A stretch of 64,000 nt of DNA from Phocaeicola plebeius DSM 17135 (GCF_000187895.1 NZ_DS990130.1:620001-684000), one strand, 5' to 3'; numbered from the stretch's first letter, positions 54,000 through 63,110 are shown. Notes: a model not told the origin generated them from the sequence alone. Numbers and translations: made by a program.

Positions 54000-54365
54000 A
54001 TGGAAAAGCTAACTTATCAGGAAGAAGAAGCCATGCGCTTTATTTGGAACTTGGGACCGTGTTTTGTGAAGGATGTGGTGGCATGCTATGCTGAACCTAA
54101 ACCACCTTATACCACGGTGGCCTCCGTCATCAACAACCTGAAGCGGAAGGGATACCTGCAGGCAGAAAGGTTTGGTAATACTTACCGGTATACTCCTTTA
54201 GTTGCTCAGGAAGAGTATACCAGCAAGTCTGTGGGCAACATTGTGCGCAATTATTTTGCCAATTCTTATAAGGAGATGGTTTCGTTCTTTGCCAAGGAAC
54301 AGAAGATTTCCAAGGAAGACCTGAATGAGATTATCAACCTGATTGAAAAACGTGAAGACAAATAA
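54000..54365 (+). CDS. BlaI/MecI/CopY-family repressor
   Basis: 121 residues. The winged helix-turn-helix is plain: LTYQEEEAMRFIWNLGPCFVKDVV, then PPYTTVASVINNLKRKGYL (recognition helix) and the wing AERFGNTYRYTP. The C-terminal dimerisation part is short (SFFAKEQKISKEDLNEIINLI). In the Gram-positive system the repressor is cut when the membrane sensor peptidase BlaR1/MecR1 is activated. Here the next gene, 12 bases on, encodes an M56 peptidase of that type. Likely targets are this operon and its own dyad. Confidence 0.92.
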   Translation: MEKLTYQEEEAMRFIWNLGPCFVKDVVACYAEPKPPYTTVASVINNLKRKGYLQAERFGNTYRYTPLVAQEEYTSKSVGNIVRNYFANSYKEMVSFFAKEQKISKEDLNEIINLIEKREDK

Positions 54366-54377
54366 AAACTTATTTTT

Positions 54378-55646
54378 ATGCTATACCTTCTTCAAGTCAA
54401 TGTCGGATTAATCCTGTTTTACGCGCTCTATAAACTGGTATGCACGCGGGATACCTTCTTCCGTTCCAGAAGATTTATCCTGATAGTGTCGCTTGTATTG
54501 CCATTCATCCTGCCTTTTATCGACGTGCGTGAATGGCTGGAAAGCCGTGACCGCATGATTATGCTCACTCACTTTGATTACTCGGCGGTGTTGCCGGAGA
54601 TTGTGGTGGGGAGTGAAGCGGCAGAAACCGGGAACCGTGTGTTCGTGCTGTCTGAGTGGATAGGTTATTTGTATCTTGCCGGAGTACTGGTATTGCTCGT
54701 CCGGCTTGCGATTCAGGCATTCAGTCTGTATCGCCTCATTGTACGTATGCCGGAAAAAGAGATAAACGGTGTCCGCGTAAAATGTTTGAATGACCCTTCC
54801 GGACCGTTCTCTTTCTTCAGATGGATTTTCATGAATCCTGCCGCAGTGAAGGAAGATGAAATCAGTGAAATTCTGACGCACGAAATGGCGCACGTAAAGC
54901 AGCATCATTCTGTCGATGTACTTCTTGCCGAGATGGTCAGCATCTGCTGCTGGATGAATCCCTTTGCCTGGCTGCTGAAACGCGAGGTCAGACTCAACTT
55001 AGAGTTCCTGGCCGACAGGAAAGTAATGGAGGCAGGGTTTGCCACTAAAAGCTATCAATATCATCTGCTTGGGTTGGCATATAACCACAAGTACGGGTTA
55101 TCCAATAATTTCAACTTCTCTCACCTTAAACAACGTATCATTATGATGAACAAGAAAAAATCAAACGGTGCAGGGCATATCAAATATGCACTGTTCATGC
55201 TTCCGGCCTTTGCTCTACTCGTTGCCGGAAACATCTCCTGCTCGCAGGGAGCATCCGAAAAACAGGATGCTAAAGAAGAAACCGTCGCACCAGATTCAGT
55301 AGCGGCTCCTACTGACAGTGTGGCGAAAGACGAAGTGTTTATGGTCGCAGAACAGATGCCTGAATTTCCGGGAGGAATGAAGGAAATGTTGAAATTCCTT
55401 CAAGAAAACATGAAATATCCGGAAAATGCCATGAAGAATAATGTGCAGGGGCGGGTAATCGTGCAGTTTGTGGTGGAAAAAGACGGAACTCCTACCGAAT
55501 TCAAGGTGGCTCGTTCTGTAGATCCGGATTTGGATGCAGAGGCTTTGCGCGTGCTGCAGACCATGCCTAAGTGGAAGCCGGGCATGCAGAGGGGGGAGGT
55601 CGTAAGGGTAAAATTTACCGTACCTGTTTCCTTCAAACTCCAATAA
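54378..55646 (+). CDS. M56 (BlaR1-type) membrane metallopeptidase with TonB-like C-terminus
   Basis: 422 residues. Membrane helices at about 3-20, 33-50 and 95-118 are followed by the zinc motif HEMAH at 168-172 and a fourth helix near 275-290 (ALFMLPAFALLVAGN). Residues 325-422 form a TonB C-terminal domain (PEFPGGMKEMLKFLQENMKYP, GRVIVQFVVEKDG, MPKWKPGMQRGEVV) instead of the penicillin-binding sensor of BlaR1. Known TonB ends contact outer-membrane receptors or act as envelope modules. Pairing with BlaI suggests an envelope signal transduced by proteolysis. Such fusions are widespread in Bacteroidetes but little studied. Confidence 0.88.
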   Translation: MLYLLQVNVGLILFYALYKLVCTRDTFFRSRRFILIVSLVLPFILPFIDVREWLESRDRMIMLTHFDYSAVLPEIVVGSEAAETGNRVFVLSEWIGYLYLAGVLVLLVRLAIQAFSLYRLIVRMPEKEINGVRVKCLNDPSGPFSFFRWIFMNPAAVKEDEISEILTHEMAHVKQHHSVDVLLAEMVSICCWMNPFAWLLKREVRLNLEFLADRKVMEAGFATKSYQYHLLGLAYNHKYGLSNNFNFSHLKQRIIMMNKKKSNGAGHIKYALFMLPAFALLVAGNISCSQGASEKQDAKEETVAPDSVAAPTDSVAKDEVFMVAEQMPEFPGGMKEMLKFLQENMKYPENAMKNNVQGRVIVQFVVEKDGTPTEFKVARSVDPDLDAEALRVLQTMPKWKPGMQRGEVVRVKFTVPVSFKLQ

Positions 55647-55655
55647 ATTGTTTTT

Positions 55656-55747
55656 GAGTCCGCTTTAAAATGGGTTGCAATTACGTTTTAAATGTTTCTG
55701 AGAGAAGTTGGAATGTAATCCCGTATTTTAGAGCGGACTCATTTTTT
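55656..55747 (+). terminator. Long-stem terminator after the M56 gene
   Basis: GAGTCCGCT (55656-55664) pairs with AGCGGACTC (55732-55740), with TTTAAAA/TTTTA pairing inside and an internal loop of some 55 bases, followed by ATTTTTTATA. Confidence 0.75.
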
Positions 55748-55763
55748 ATAGAAATATAATGTC

Positions 55764-56972
55764 ATGAAAATCATTGTAATATTATTCTCCTCCATGTTAT
55801 TGGCTCTGCCGATTTACGGACAAAATAGAGAGACGGACTATCTGTCGCATGTACTGGAGAAAATGAACGCTGTAGAATCGGTAACCTATCATTGTGTGAA
55901 AAAGGCATGGGAACCGGGAGACAAAGAGCCGGTGTACAGTGTGCCAACAGAAATTTATGAGCATGTGAATCCGCAGGATACTGCTGTGGGGTATTCTTTC
56001 TTGTGTGCCTCGGATAAGGAATTCAGACAACCACTTTGGGTATATGACGGAACTGTGTTTGCTTACATAGAGAAAGAAGAAAAAGAAGTAAGGATAGATG
56101 ATTTCACTCAGAAAAGTCCCCTTCCATTCAGAGTTATTATGCCGCAAGCTTTTGGTTGCATGAAATCCATTCTTGAGTATGTATTGAACACTCAGGATAG
56201 CATAGTCCTCAGCTTGAAGGATGAGGGGAAAGATTATCTGATGGAATTAAGTATCCATACACCGTATCAGGTGGAGTTCTTTGGTAAAGCTTGTTACATG
56301 CCGCAGAATCCGTATATATATGATCCGACATCTATTTACAAAATCTGGATTTCAAAAGAAAATGACATGCCTTATCGTTATCGCAGGGAGATGCAGCATA
56401 GCATCAGTGAGGGTATTTGTTCCGATTTTGTGTATAATCCTTATGGAAAGGGAAAAATTGTGGCGGAAGATTATTATCCGGCAGATTATGTGCGGCGTAT
56501 AAAAGGAGAGAAGTCTCAGAAGGCGACTGTGGATATGACGGGTAAAAAAGCTCCAGACTGGACGCTTACTGATATGAAGGGTCAGAAGGTTTCTTTAAGC
56601 GGTATAAAGTCGAAGGTCATCTTGTTGCAGTTCACAGGGATAGGCTGCGGACCATGCAAGATTTCGATTCCTTTCTTGAACAGGTTGAAAAAAGAATATG
56701 CGGTGAATGAGCTTGAAGTGCTGGCTGTGGAAACGTGGGGAAGGTCGAAGTCATCTTGCGAAGCCTATGTGAAAAATCAGGGAATAGAATACAGTTTTCT
56801 GACAGCCGATAAGGATACAATTGCTAAACTTATAAATGATTATCAGGCTGGTAGCGGAGTTCCGCAGTTTTACTTGATAGGCAAAGACCGCACGATAATT
56901 GCAAAGCTCCAAGGCTATGCAGAAAAGACAACAGATGCAGAGATAGAAAAGAAGATAAAAGCGAATTTGTAG
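55764..56972 (+). CDS. Secreted thioredoxin-like (TlpA/redoxin) protein
   Basis: 402 residues. A signal peptide (about 1-20, ending PIYGQ) is followed by 240 residues of unknown, beta-rich sequence that resembles the N-terminal domains of Bacteroidetes TlpA proteins. The C-terminal 150 residues are a thioredoxin-like domain: KAPDWTLTDMKGQKVSL, then GCGPCKISIPFL with the redox CxxC at 295 and 298, and the cis-Pro segment SGVPQFYLIG. It probably reduces or isomerises disulfides in the periplasm. A terminator separates it from the M56 gene, so joint regulation is uncertain. Confidence 0.85.
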   Translation: MKIIVILFSSMLLALPIYGQNRETDYLSHVLEKMNAVESVTYHCVKKAWEPGDKEPVYSVPTEIYEHVNPQDTAVGYSFLCASDKEFRQPLWVYDGTVFAYIEKEEKEVRIDDFTQKSPLPFRVIMPQAFGCMKSILEYVLNTQDSIVLSLKDEGKDYLMELSIHTPYQVEFFGKACYMPQNPYIYDPTSIYKIWISKENDMPYRYRREMQHSISEGICSDFVYNPYGKGKIVAEDYYPADYVRRIKGEKSQKATVDMTGKKAPDWTLTDMKGQKVSLSGIKSKVILLQFTGIGCGPCKISIPFLNRLKKEYAVNELEVLAVETWGRSKSSCEAYVKNQGIEYSFLTADKDTIAKLINDYQAGSGVPQFYLIGKDRTIIAKLQGYAEKTTDAEIEKKIKANL

Positions 56973-56999
56973 ACCGAAAAAACGTATTCTCCTCAATCC

Positions 57000-57032
57000 T
57001 TGCATTTTCTGTAGATTTTTCTATACATTTGC
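57000..57032 (+). promoter_or_regulatory. Promoter of the biotin operon leader
   Basis: TTG at 57000-57002, 21 bases, then TACATTTGC at 57024-57032. It is the only good consensus match between the thioredoxin-like gene and bioB, about 470 bases before bioB. Confidence 0.65.
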
Positions 57033-57061
57033 AGCCATACATTTAAACAAAGAGAAAACAG

Positions 57062-57451
57062 ATGCATCGTATCACTCCCTGTTCGCAAAAGGTCATGCTT
57101 CGGTTCCGTCGCTGGAGCCGGAAGGAATATGCTGCGTTTGTGAGCCTGCACCGTCATGTCACCATCGGACAGGTGGGACGAGGAATTGCAGATGCTTCAT
57201 TGGGCAAGCAGAAAACGGCAGTGTGCGAGGGAAAGAAAATAGAAGGCACGTCATGGACTGACCTTTCAGAGGAAGATGCACTCTTTGGAAGTGGAGGACT
57301 AGGGCTTGGAGGAAGTCTATTCGAAACGGACCGGACAAGATTGTGGTGTCTGCTGGTGCCGCAAAGGGAAGAAGTGCCTGCGCTGCTTTTAGAGGAAATA
57401 AATAAGATAACAATAACCGGAAGGGGTGTACCCGTTTCAGGTCAAGTCTGA
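57062..57451 (+). CDS. 129-residue leader frame upstream of bioB
   Basis: 129 residues, unknown function. The N-terminal part is basic and aromatic (MLRFRRWSRKEYAAFVSLHR, then VTIGQVGRGIADASL). A Gly-rich middle (GSGGLGLGGS) leads to WCLLVPQREEVPALLLEEI. No signal peptide, no membrane helix, no domain I can name. I have an impression of similar short frames with LRFRRWSRK..YA.F.SL in other Bacteroidales but cannot confirm it. Its stop codon (57449-57451) lies within the loop part of the strong terminator hairpin before bioB, so ribosomes finishing this frame would cover the left arm of that hairpin. Confidence 0.6.
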   Translation: MHRITPCSQKVMLRFRRWSRKEYAAFVSLHRHVTIGQVGRGIADASLGKQKTAVCEGKKIEGTSWTDLSEEDALFGSGGLGLGGSLFETDRTRLWCLLVPQREEVPALLLEEINKITITGRGVPVSGQV

Positions 57452-57487
57452 CAGACTTAACCGAAGCGGATACATCCCTTCTTTTTT
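57421..57487 (+). terminator. Intrinsic terminator directly before bioB (candidate attenuator)
   Basis: AAGGGGTGTA (57421-57430) pairs with TACATCCCTT (57471-57480, one G-T pair). CCG/CGG, GTTTC/GAAGC-type and GGT/ACC pairs follow inside, and the apex is AAGTCT/AGACTT with a three-base loop. CTTTTTT follows at 57481-57487. Only 13 bases remain to the bioB ATG and they hold no promoter, so bioB must be reached by read-through. Confidence 0.8.
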
Positions 57488-57500
57488 AGGATAAATACGT

Positions 57501-58463
57501 ATGGAAAGATTACAGAAATTAGAAGAGAAGATAAAGGAAGGAGGCATGCTTACTTCGGAAGAGGCTTTGTGGCTGCTCGAGGAAGCGCCTTTTGAGGAAC
57601 TGTGTGAGGTGGCTCACCGCATTACGGTGGCATACGCTTCACGGAAGTTTGACATGTGTTCCATTATTAACGCCAAGTCGGGTCGTTGCCCTGAAAACTG
57701 CAAATGGTGTGCCCAGTCGGTGCATCATCACACGGGTGTGGAGGAGTACGGACTGGTGAGTGAAGAGGAATGTTTGCGTCAGGCAAAGATGAACGAAAGC
57801 CAGGGTGTGGCTCGTTTCTCACTGGTGACCAGTGGTCGTCGGCCTTCGGCGGGAGAGATAGAGAAACTTTGCAAGCACTTTGAATACCTTCGGGCGCACA
57901 GTAAGATTGAATTGTGTGCGTCGTTAGGACTGGCTACGGAAGAACAGCTTGCGGCCTTGTATCGTGCCGGGGTGAGCCGTTATCATTGCAACCTGGAAAC
58001 GGCGCCTTCGTTCTTCCCGACCTTGTGTTCCACGCATACGCAGGCACAGAAGATAGAAACGCTCCAGGCAGCTCGACGGGCGGGCATGGACGTATGCAGC
58101 GGAGGCATCATCGGCATGGGAGAAACGCCGGCCCAGCGAGTAGAACTGGCACTGACCTTGCGGGAACTGGAGGTACAGTCCATCCCGTTGAACTTGTTGC
58201 AGCCCATCAAGGGAACGCCGCTGGAACACGCAAAGCCGCTGACGGCGGAAGAGGTGCTGCGTACGGTGGCCATGTTCCGCATGGTGAACCCGACGGCTTT
58301 CCTTCGCTTTGCCGGAGGGCGCTCGCAGTTGAGCGAGGAGACGGTGGACCGTGCGCTGTATGTGGGAATCAATTCGGCCATTGTGGGGGATTTGCTGACT
58401 ACCCTTGGCTCAAAAGTAACAAAAGACAAAGAACGTATAAAGGAGGCAGGATATGAATTGTGA
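57501..58463 (+). CDS. bioB: Biotin synthase
   Basis: 320 residues. The radical-SAM enzyme that inserts sulfur into dethiobiotin. The SAM cluster motif is [10 protein letters not shown] (C63, C67, C70). [13 protein letters not shown] and [12 protein letters not shown] are further BioB hallmarks, and the Arg ligand of the second cluster is expected in [11 protein letters not shown]. First enzyme gene of the bioB-A-F-G-C-D operon. Its last 11 bases overlap bioA. Confidence 0.97.
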   Translation: MERLQKLEEKIKEGGMLTSEEALWLLEEAPFEELCEVAHRITVAYASRKFDMCSIINAKSGRCPENCKWCAQSVHHHTGVEEYGLVSEEECLRQAKMNESQGVARFSLVTSGRRPSAGEIEKLCKHFEYLRAHSKIELCASLGLATEEQLAALYRAGVSRYHCNLETAPSFFPTLCSTHTQAQKIETLQAARRAGMDVCSGGIIGMGETPAQRVELALTLRELEVQSIPLNLLQPIKGTPLEHAKPLTAEEVLRTVAMFRMVNPTAFLRFAGGRSQLSEETVDRALYVGINSAIVGDLLTTLGSKVTKDKERIKEAGYEL

Positions 58464-59742
58464 GAAATTGTTTGACGAATTTGACCGGAACCATTTGTGG
58501 CATCCGTATACTTCAACTTCAAACCCACTGCCCACTTATAAGGTGGAACGGGCACAGGGTTGTACCTTGACGCTGGCCGACGGTACGGAACTGATTGATG
58601 GCATGTCATCGTGGTGGTGTGCTGTGCATGGATACAATCATCCGGTGTTGAACCAGGCAATAGAAGAACAGCTTCACCGGATGTCACACGTGATGTTCGG
58701 GGGACTGACACACGAGCCGGCTATCGAATTGGGAAAGGAATTGCTGAAAATCGTGCCTCCCAGCATGGAATACATTTTTTATGCCGACAGTGGGTCGGTG
58801 GCTGTGGAAGTGGCCTTGAAGATGGCGGTGCAATATCAGTTTGCGGCAGGTCATCCGGAGAAAAATAATTTCGTGACCATCCGTTCGGGCTATCACGGCG
58901 ATACGTGGAACGCCATGTCGGTATGCGACCCGGTGACGGGCATGCACAGCCTGTTTGGTTCGGCCCTTCCGGTGCGATATTTTGTACCTTCTCCGCAGTG
59001 CCGTTTCGATGCCGAATGGGATGAGAAGGACATCGAACCCTTGCGTGAAGTCATCAAGCAGCATCACGGTGAACTGGCGGGACTGATTTTAGAGCCGATC
59101 GTACAGGGAGCCGGAGGCATGCGTTTCTATCATCCACAGTATTTGCGGGAGGCAGCACGTCTCTGTCGGGAACACGGCATGCTGCTGATTTTTGACGAGA
59201 TTGCCACAGGCTTCGGACGTACGGGGAAATTGTTTGCATGGGAACATGCGCAGGTGGAACCGGACATCATGTGCATCGGCAAGGCACTGACCGGAGGGTA
59301 TATGACCTTCTCGGCGGTGCTGGCTTCGGCAAAGGTGGCCGACTGTATTTCTTCCAAGGAGCCGCGTGCGTTCATGCACGGTCCTACGTTTATGGGCAAC
59401 CCGTTGGCTTGTGCCGTGGCACTGGCTTCCGTGCGTCTGTTGTTGTCGTCAGGCTGGCAGGAGAAGGTACGCCGTATCGAAGCACAGCTGAAAGAGGAAC
59501 TGGCACCGGCGGCTTTGTTGCCGCAGGTGGCCGATGTCAGGGTACTGGGTGCCATCGGAGTGATTGAAACCAAGAAGCCGGTCGACATGGGCTGGATGCA
59601 GCGCCGGTTTGTGGAAGAAGGTATCTGGGTACGTCCGTTCGGACGGCTGGCCTATATCATGCCGCCTTTCATCATTCGTCCGGAAGAACTGACGAAACTG
59701 ACGAGTGGTTTGTGTAAGATTGTCGGTGAAATGCCGGAATAA
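58453..59742 (+). CDS. bioA: Adenosylmethionine--8-amino-7-oxononanoate aminotransferase
   Basis: 429 residues. A PLP aminotransferase that converts 8-amino-7-oxononanoate to 7,8-diaminononanoate, with SAM as amino donor. [16 protein letters not shown] at the start, [28 protein letters not shown] and the PLP lysine in [11 protein letters not shown] identify it. It overlaps bioB and lies 18 bases before bioF, where AAAGGAGG precedes the bioF start. Confidence 0.97.
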   Translation: MNCEKLFDEFDRNHLWHPYTSTSNPLPTYKVERAQGCTLTLADGTELIDGMSSWWCAVHGYNHPVLNQAIEEQLHRMSHVMFGGLTHEPAIELGKELLKIVPPSMEYIFYADSGSVAVEVALKMAVQYQFAAGHPEKNNFVTIRSGYHGDTWNAMSVCDPVTGMHSLFGSALPVRYFVPSPQCRFDAEWDEKDIEPLREVIKQHHGELAGLILEPIVQGAGGMRFYHPQYLREAARLCREHGMLLIFDEIATGFGRTGKLFAWEHAQVEPDIMCIGKALTGGYMTFSAVLASAKVADCISSKEPRAFMHGPTFMGNPLACAVALASVRLLLSSGWQEKVRRIEAQLKEELAPAALLPQVADVRVLGAIGVIETKKPVDMGWMQRRFVEEGIWVRPFGRLAYIMPPFIIRPEELTKLTSGLCKIVGEMPE

Positions 59743-59760
59743 AAACAAAGGAGGTGAATT

Positions 59761-60936
59761 ATGGAAAATGAAATACAACCCGGACTGGACGGAGATTTTC
59801 AGCTGGAACTGGATAAACTGGAGGCGTGTGGCAACCTGCGTGTGTTGCCGGAAACCTGCAGCGAAGGGAAATGGATTGAGGCCGGCGGACGAAGGATGCT
59901 GAACCTATCGTCGAACGATTATCTGGGACTGGCTTCGGATAAGGCGTTGCGTGAGGAATTTCTGCGGACAGTGAAGGAAAGGGATTTGTGCTTTTCTTCC
60001 TCGTCTTCGCGGTTACTGACGGGTAACTTCCCTGCTTATCGGGAACTGGAATCGCTGCTGGCTTCGTTGTTTGGAGCGGAGAGTGCACTGGTGTTCAGCA
60101 GCGGGTATCACATGAATACGGGAATTCTTCCGGCGGTGACCGATGCAAACACGCTGATTTTAGCCGACAAATTAGTGCATGCAAGTCTGATTGACGGCAT
60201 CCGCTTGTCGGTGGCCAAGTGCATCCGTTACCGTCATCAGGACTATGCACAGTTGGAGAATCTGCTGGCCAAACATCACGGCGAGTATCACCGGATTATT
60301 GTAGTGACCGAAAGTGTGTTCAGCATGGACGGTGACGTGGCTTCGCTCGACCGGCTGGTGGAACTGAAGCATCGTTATACCAACGTGATGCTGTATGTAG
60401 ACGAGGCGCACGGCATTGCCGTACGGGGCCGGCGAGGACTGGGGGTAGCCGAGGAACAAGGTTGTCTGAAGGACATCGATTTCTTGTGCGGTACCTTCGG
60501 CAAGGCGATGGCTTCCGTGGGAGCGTATGTAGTGAGCCGGAAGGTGATGCACGATTACCTGGTGAACCGGATGCGTACGTTGATTTTCACCACGGCCTTG
60601 CCGCCTATCAATGTGGCATGGACGCGCTTTGTCTTGTCGCACCTGGAAGATATGCAGGCACGGCGGGAGCATCTGGCCAAAATCTCAGCAAGCCTGCGGA
60701 CGGCTATCCGTGAGAGTGGGGTGGAATGTCCGTCGGAAAGTCACATTATTCCCTTGGTAGTGGGAGCCAATGAGAAGGCCATCTGGAAGGCCTTGCAGAT
60801 GCAGGAACACGGCTTTTATGTGTTGCCGGTGCGTCCGCCTACCGTACCCGAGGGAACAGCGCGGTTGCGTTTCTCGCTGACTTCGCTGATTGAAGAGGAT
60901 GAGATGGCACGGTTGTGTCATGAAATGAAATCATGA
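59761..60936 (+). CDS. bioF: 8-amino-7-oxononanoate synthase
   Basis: 391 residues. A PLP enzyme joining pimeloyl-ACP and alanine. LNLSSNDYLGLASDKALRE, SSSSRLLTGN, VDEAHGIAVRGRRGLG and the PLP lysine in CGTFGKAMASVGAYV fit the alpha-oxoamine synthase family. Its place between bioA and bioG settles BioF over the relatives KBL and SPT. An AAAGGAGG sequence supports the start. Confidence 0.95.
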   Translation: MENEIQPGLDGDFQLELDKLEACGNLRVLPETCSEGKWIEAGGRRMLNLSSNDYLGLASDKALREEFLRTVKERDLCFSSSSSRLLTGNFPAYRELESLLASLFGAESALVFSSGYHMNTGILPAVTDANTLILADKLVHASLIDGIRLSVAKCIRYRHQDYAQLENLLAKHHGEYHRIIVVTESVFSMDGDVASLDRLVELKHRYTNVMLYVDEAHGIAVRGRRGLGVAEEQGCLKDIDFLCGTFGKAMASVGAYVVSRKVMHDYLVNRMRTLIFTTALPPINVAWTRFVLSHLEDMQARREHLAKISASLRTAIRESGVECPSESHIIPLVVGANEKAIWKALQMQEHGFYVLPVRPPTVPEGTARLRFSLTSLIEEDEMARLCHEMKS

Positions 60937-60956
60937 AAACAGAAAGAAATTGAGAT

Positions 60957-61625
60957 ATGAAACAACGGTTTATCAAGAAGGAAGGAAATTCCACATTGCT
61001 GCTCTTCTTTGCTGGATGGGGCTCGGACGAAAATTTGTTTGCCGGACCGGTACAGGAAGGATGTGACTGCCTGTTGTGTTTCGACTATAAGGATTTGGAT
61101 TTTGACTATAGTCTGCTGGAGGGCTACAGGGAGATACGGGTCATGGCCTGGTCCATGGGGGTATGGGTAGCCTGCCAGACGTTGGCCGGAAAAGAGTATC
61201 CTTACGGGATGAGGCTGGCAGTAAACGGTACGCCTTTCCCTATTCACGATACAAAGGGTATTCCTGAAGCCATCTTTCAGGGAACCTTGGAGAATTTTTC
61301 GGAACCGGTACTGATTCGTTTCCGTCGGCGAATTTGCGGGTCGGCTGCCCAGGTGAAGACATTCCTGTCGCATCACCCTTATCGGGAGGTAGACGATTTG
61401 CACCAGGAGCTAGCTGTTTTGTGGACGGAAGTAAAGAATCGTCCGGCTGTGGAGTGGACTTGGAACAAGGCGATTGTCGGGACGAACGACAAGATTTTCC
61501 CGCCTCAGAACCAACGGGAAGCCTGGCGGGGAGTGGCCGTGGAAGAAGTGGATGCGGAACACTATGACGAGGAGTTGTTCCGTGAGTTGCTGAACGGAGA
61601 AAGTCGCTTATGGACAAGGCCCTGA
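60957..61625 (+). CDS. bioG: Pimeloyl-ACP methyl ester esterase BioG
   Basis: 222 residues, DUF452 family. It releases methanol from pimeloyl-ACP methyl ester to end the chain-building stage, the role played by BioH in E. coli. An alpha/beta-hydrolase pattern is seen in LLLFFAGWGSDENLF and the nucleophile elbow MAWSMGVW with Ser66; the terminal His is likely in VDAEHYDEE. The gene overlaps bioC by 16 bases, which suits a pair acting on the same ACP-bound intermediate. Confidence 0.92.
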   Translation: MKQRFIKKEGNSTLLLFFAGWGSDENLFAGPVQEGCDCLLCFDYKDLDFDYSLLEGYREIRVMAWSMGVWVACQTLAGKEYPYGMRLAVNGTPFPIHDTKGIPEAIFQGTLENFSEPVLIRFRRRICGSAAQVKTFLSHHPYREVDDLHQELAVLWTEVKNRPAVEWTWNKAIVGTNDKIFPPQNQREAWRGVAVEEVDAEHYDEELFRELLNGESRLWTRP

Positions 61626-62359
61626 TTAGTCGGCGCTTTGCCAAGGCCGTGGGGACTTACTTGGACAAGGCCGACGTGCAGCGTTACGTGGCATCCCGAA
61701 TGGCAGAACTGACCGGTCGTTACATTCCTTCGGACATACAGGAACGGGTACTGGAAATTGGCTGCGGCACGGGCATGTTCACACGGATGTACTTGCAGCA
61801 GGCTGTACCGGAAGAAATGTGGCTGAATGACCTTTGTCCGGAAGTGGAACCTTACCTGGCAGATGTGCTGGGTGAAAAGGTGCATTTCATGGTGAAGGAT
61901 GCGGAGACATTAGCTTTTCCGGAGGGGCAGGACCTGATTGTATCGTGCTCGGCGGTGCAGTGGTTTGAAGATTTGCCACGTTTCTTTTCAGGATGCCGGA
62001 AGCTGTTGCACGAAGGAGGATATCTGGCTTTCAGTACCTTCGGTCCTCACAACACAGAGGAGGTGGCGACACTGACTGCGGCGGGATTGTCGTATCCGTC
62101 ACTGGAGGAACTGAAAGAGATGCTGACGGCACGTTATGAAGTGGTATATGCCCACGAGGAACAGTTGCGCTTGTCATTCTCTTCTCCTTTGGAAGTGTTG
62201 AAGCATTTGAAGGAAACTGGAGTGACAGGCACGGCTGCACAGCCATGGACACGCGGCAGATTACAGGAATTCTGTCGGAATTATACGAGACAGTTCTCGG
62301 ATGAACGGGGAAAGGTGTACCTGACCTTTCATCCTATTTATGTGATATGTAGAAAATAA
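61610..62359 (+). CDS. bioC: Malonyl-ACP O-methyltransferase BioC
   Basis: 249 residues. It methylates malonyl-ACP with SAM so that fatty-acid enzymes can build the pimeloyl chain. LISRRFAKAVGTYLDKADVQ is close to the usual BioC opening, and motif I of class I methyltransferases is VLEIGCGTGMFT. SCSAVQWFEDLPRFF is another family segment. It begins inside bioG and ends 13 bases before bioD. Confidence 0.94.
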   Translation: MDKALISRRFAKAVGTYLDKADVQRYVASRMAELTGRYIPSDIQERVLEIGCGTGMFTRMYLQQAVPEEMWLNDLCPEVEPYLADVLGEKVHFMVKDAETLAFPEGQDLIVSCSAVQWFEDLPRFFSGCRKLLHEGGYLAFSTFGPHNTEEVATLTAAGLSYPSLEELKEMLTARYEVVYAHEEQLRLSFSSPLEVLKHLKETGVTGTAAQPWTRGRLQEFCRNYTRQFSDERGKVYLTFHPIYVICRK

Positions 62360-62372
62360 AAAGGTTACGAGT

Positions 62373-63020
62373 ATGAAAAAGAATGTAAATTTTGTCAGCG
62401 GTATCGATACCAATATCGGAAAGAGTTATGCTACGGCTTACTTGGCCAAGACCTGGAATGAACGGGGCATCCGTACCATTACGGAGAAACTGATTCAGAC
62501 GGGGAATACGGACATGTCGGAAGATATCGAGCTGCATCGCCGGATTATGGGTACCGGCTTGCTGCCGGAGGATAAGGAACGGCTGACCATGCCGGAGATT
62601 TTTTCTTATCCTTGCTCTCCGCATCTGGCAGCGGAGATAGACAAGCGCCCGATTGATTTCGATAAGATTGAACGTGCCACTCAGACACTGAGCGACCGCT
62701 ATGATGCGGTGTTGCTGGAAGGAGCCGGAGGATTGATGGTGCCGCTGACCCGTGAGTTGCTGACCATTGATTATGTGGCACAGAAGCAATATCCGCTGGT
62801 GTTCGTCACTTCCGGTCGTTTGGGCAGCATCAACCACACGTTGTTGAGCCTGGAAGCGATGACGCGTCGGGGCATCCGTCTGCATACGTTGGTCTACAAT
62901 CTCTTTCCGGAAGAAGACGATGAGATTATCCGTCGCGATACGGAGGAATATATGCGCGACTTGCTGAAACGGGAATATCCAGACGCCGAGTTTGTGGTAG
63001 TTCCGTTCCTGGGAGTGTAA
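62373..63020 (+). CDS. bioD: Dethiobiotin synthetase
   Basis: 215 residues. It closes the ureido ring of dethiobiotin with CO2 and ATP. The P-loop is GIDTNIGKS (residues 10-18), and EGAGGLMVPL is the second conserved loop. Last gene of the operon; a hairpin follows at 63045. With it the window has all pathway-specific steps from malonyl-ACP to biotin. Confidence 0.95.
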   Translation: MKKNVNFVSGIDTNIGKSYATAYLAKTWNERGIRTITEKLIQTGNTDMSEDIELHRRIMGTGLLPEDKERLTMPEIFSYPCSPHLAAEIDKRPIDFDKIERATQTLSDRYDAVLLEGAGGLMVPLTRELLTIDYVAQKQYPLVFVTSGRLGSINHTLLSLEAMTRRGIRLHTLVYNLFPEEDDEIIRRDTEEYMRDLLKREYPDAEFVVVPFLGV

Positions 63021-63044
63021 AAAGATTGAGCATTCGACAAGTTT

Positions 63045-63077
63045 AGGGAAATCCCTACCTCGAAATAGGGATTTCCT
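63045..63077 (+). terminator. Hairpin after the biotin operon
   Basis: AGGGAAATCCCTA (63045-63057) pairs with TAGGGATTTCCT (63066-63077, one base bulged). The following T content is low (GCTTGATG), so ending may be partial. Confidence 0.65.
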
Positions 63078-63079
63078 GC

Positions 63080-63110
63080 TTGATGGGGAGAAATATCTTT
63101 CTAATTTTGT
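63080..63110 (+). promoter_or_regulatory. Promoter of the Trp/Tyr/Gly-rich protein gene
   Basis: TTG at 63080-63082, 19 bases, then TAATTTTGT at 63102-63110: an ideal Bacteroidetes promoter, 38 bases before the ATG. Confidence 0.75.

Noticed and set aside
46987..54000. Integrative element at tRNA-Asp with attL/attR
   Set aside because: No integrase gene and no repeat of the tRNA 3' end (GTCCCGTACGCACC) was found downstream in the region, so I report only an AT-rich stretch.
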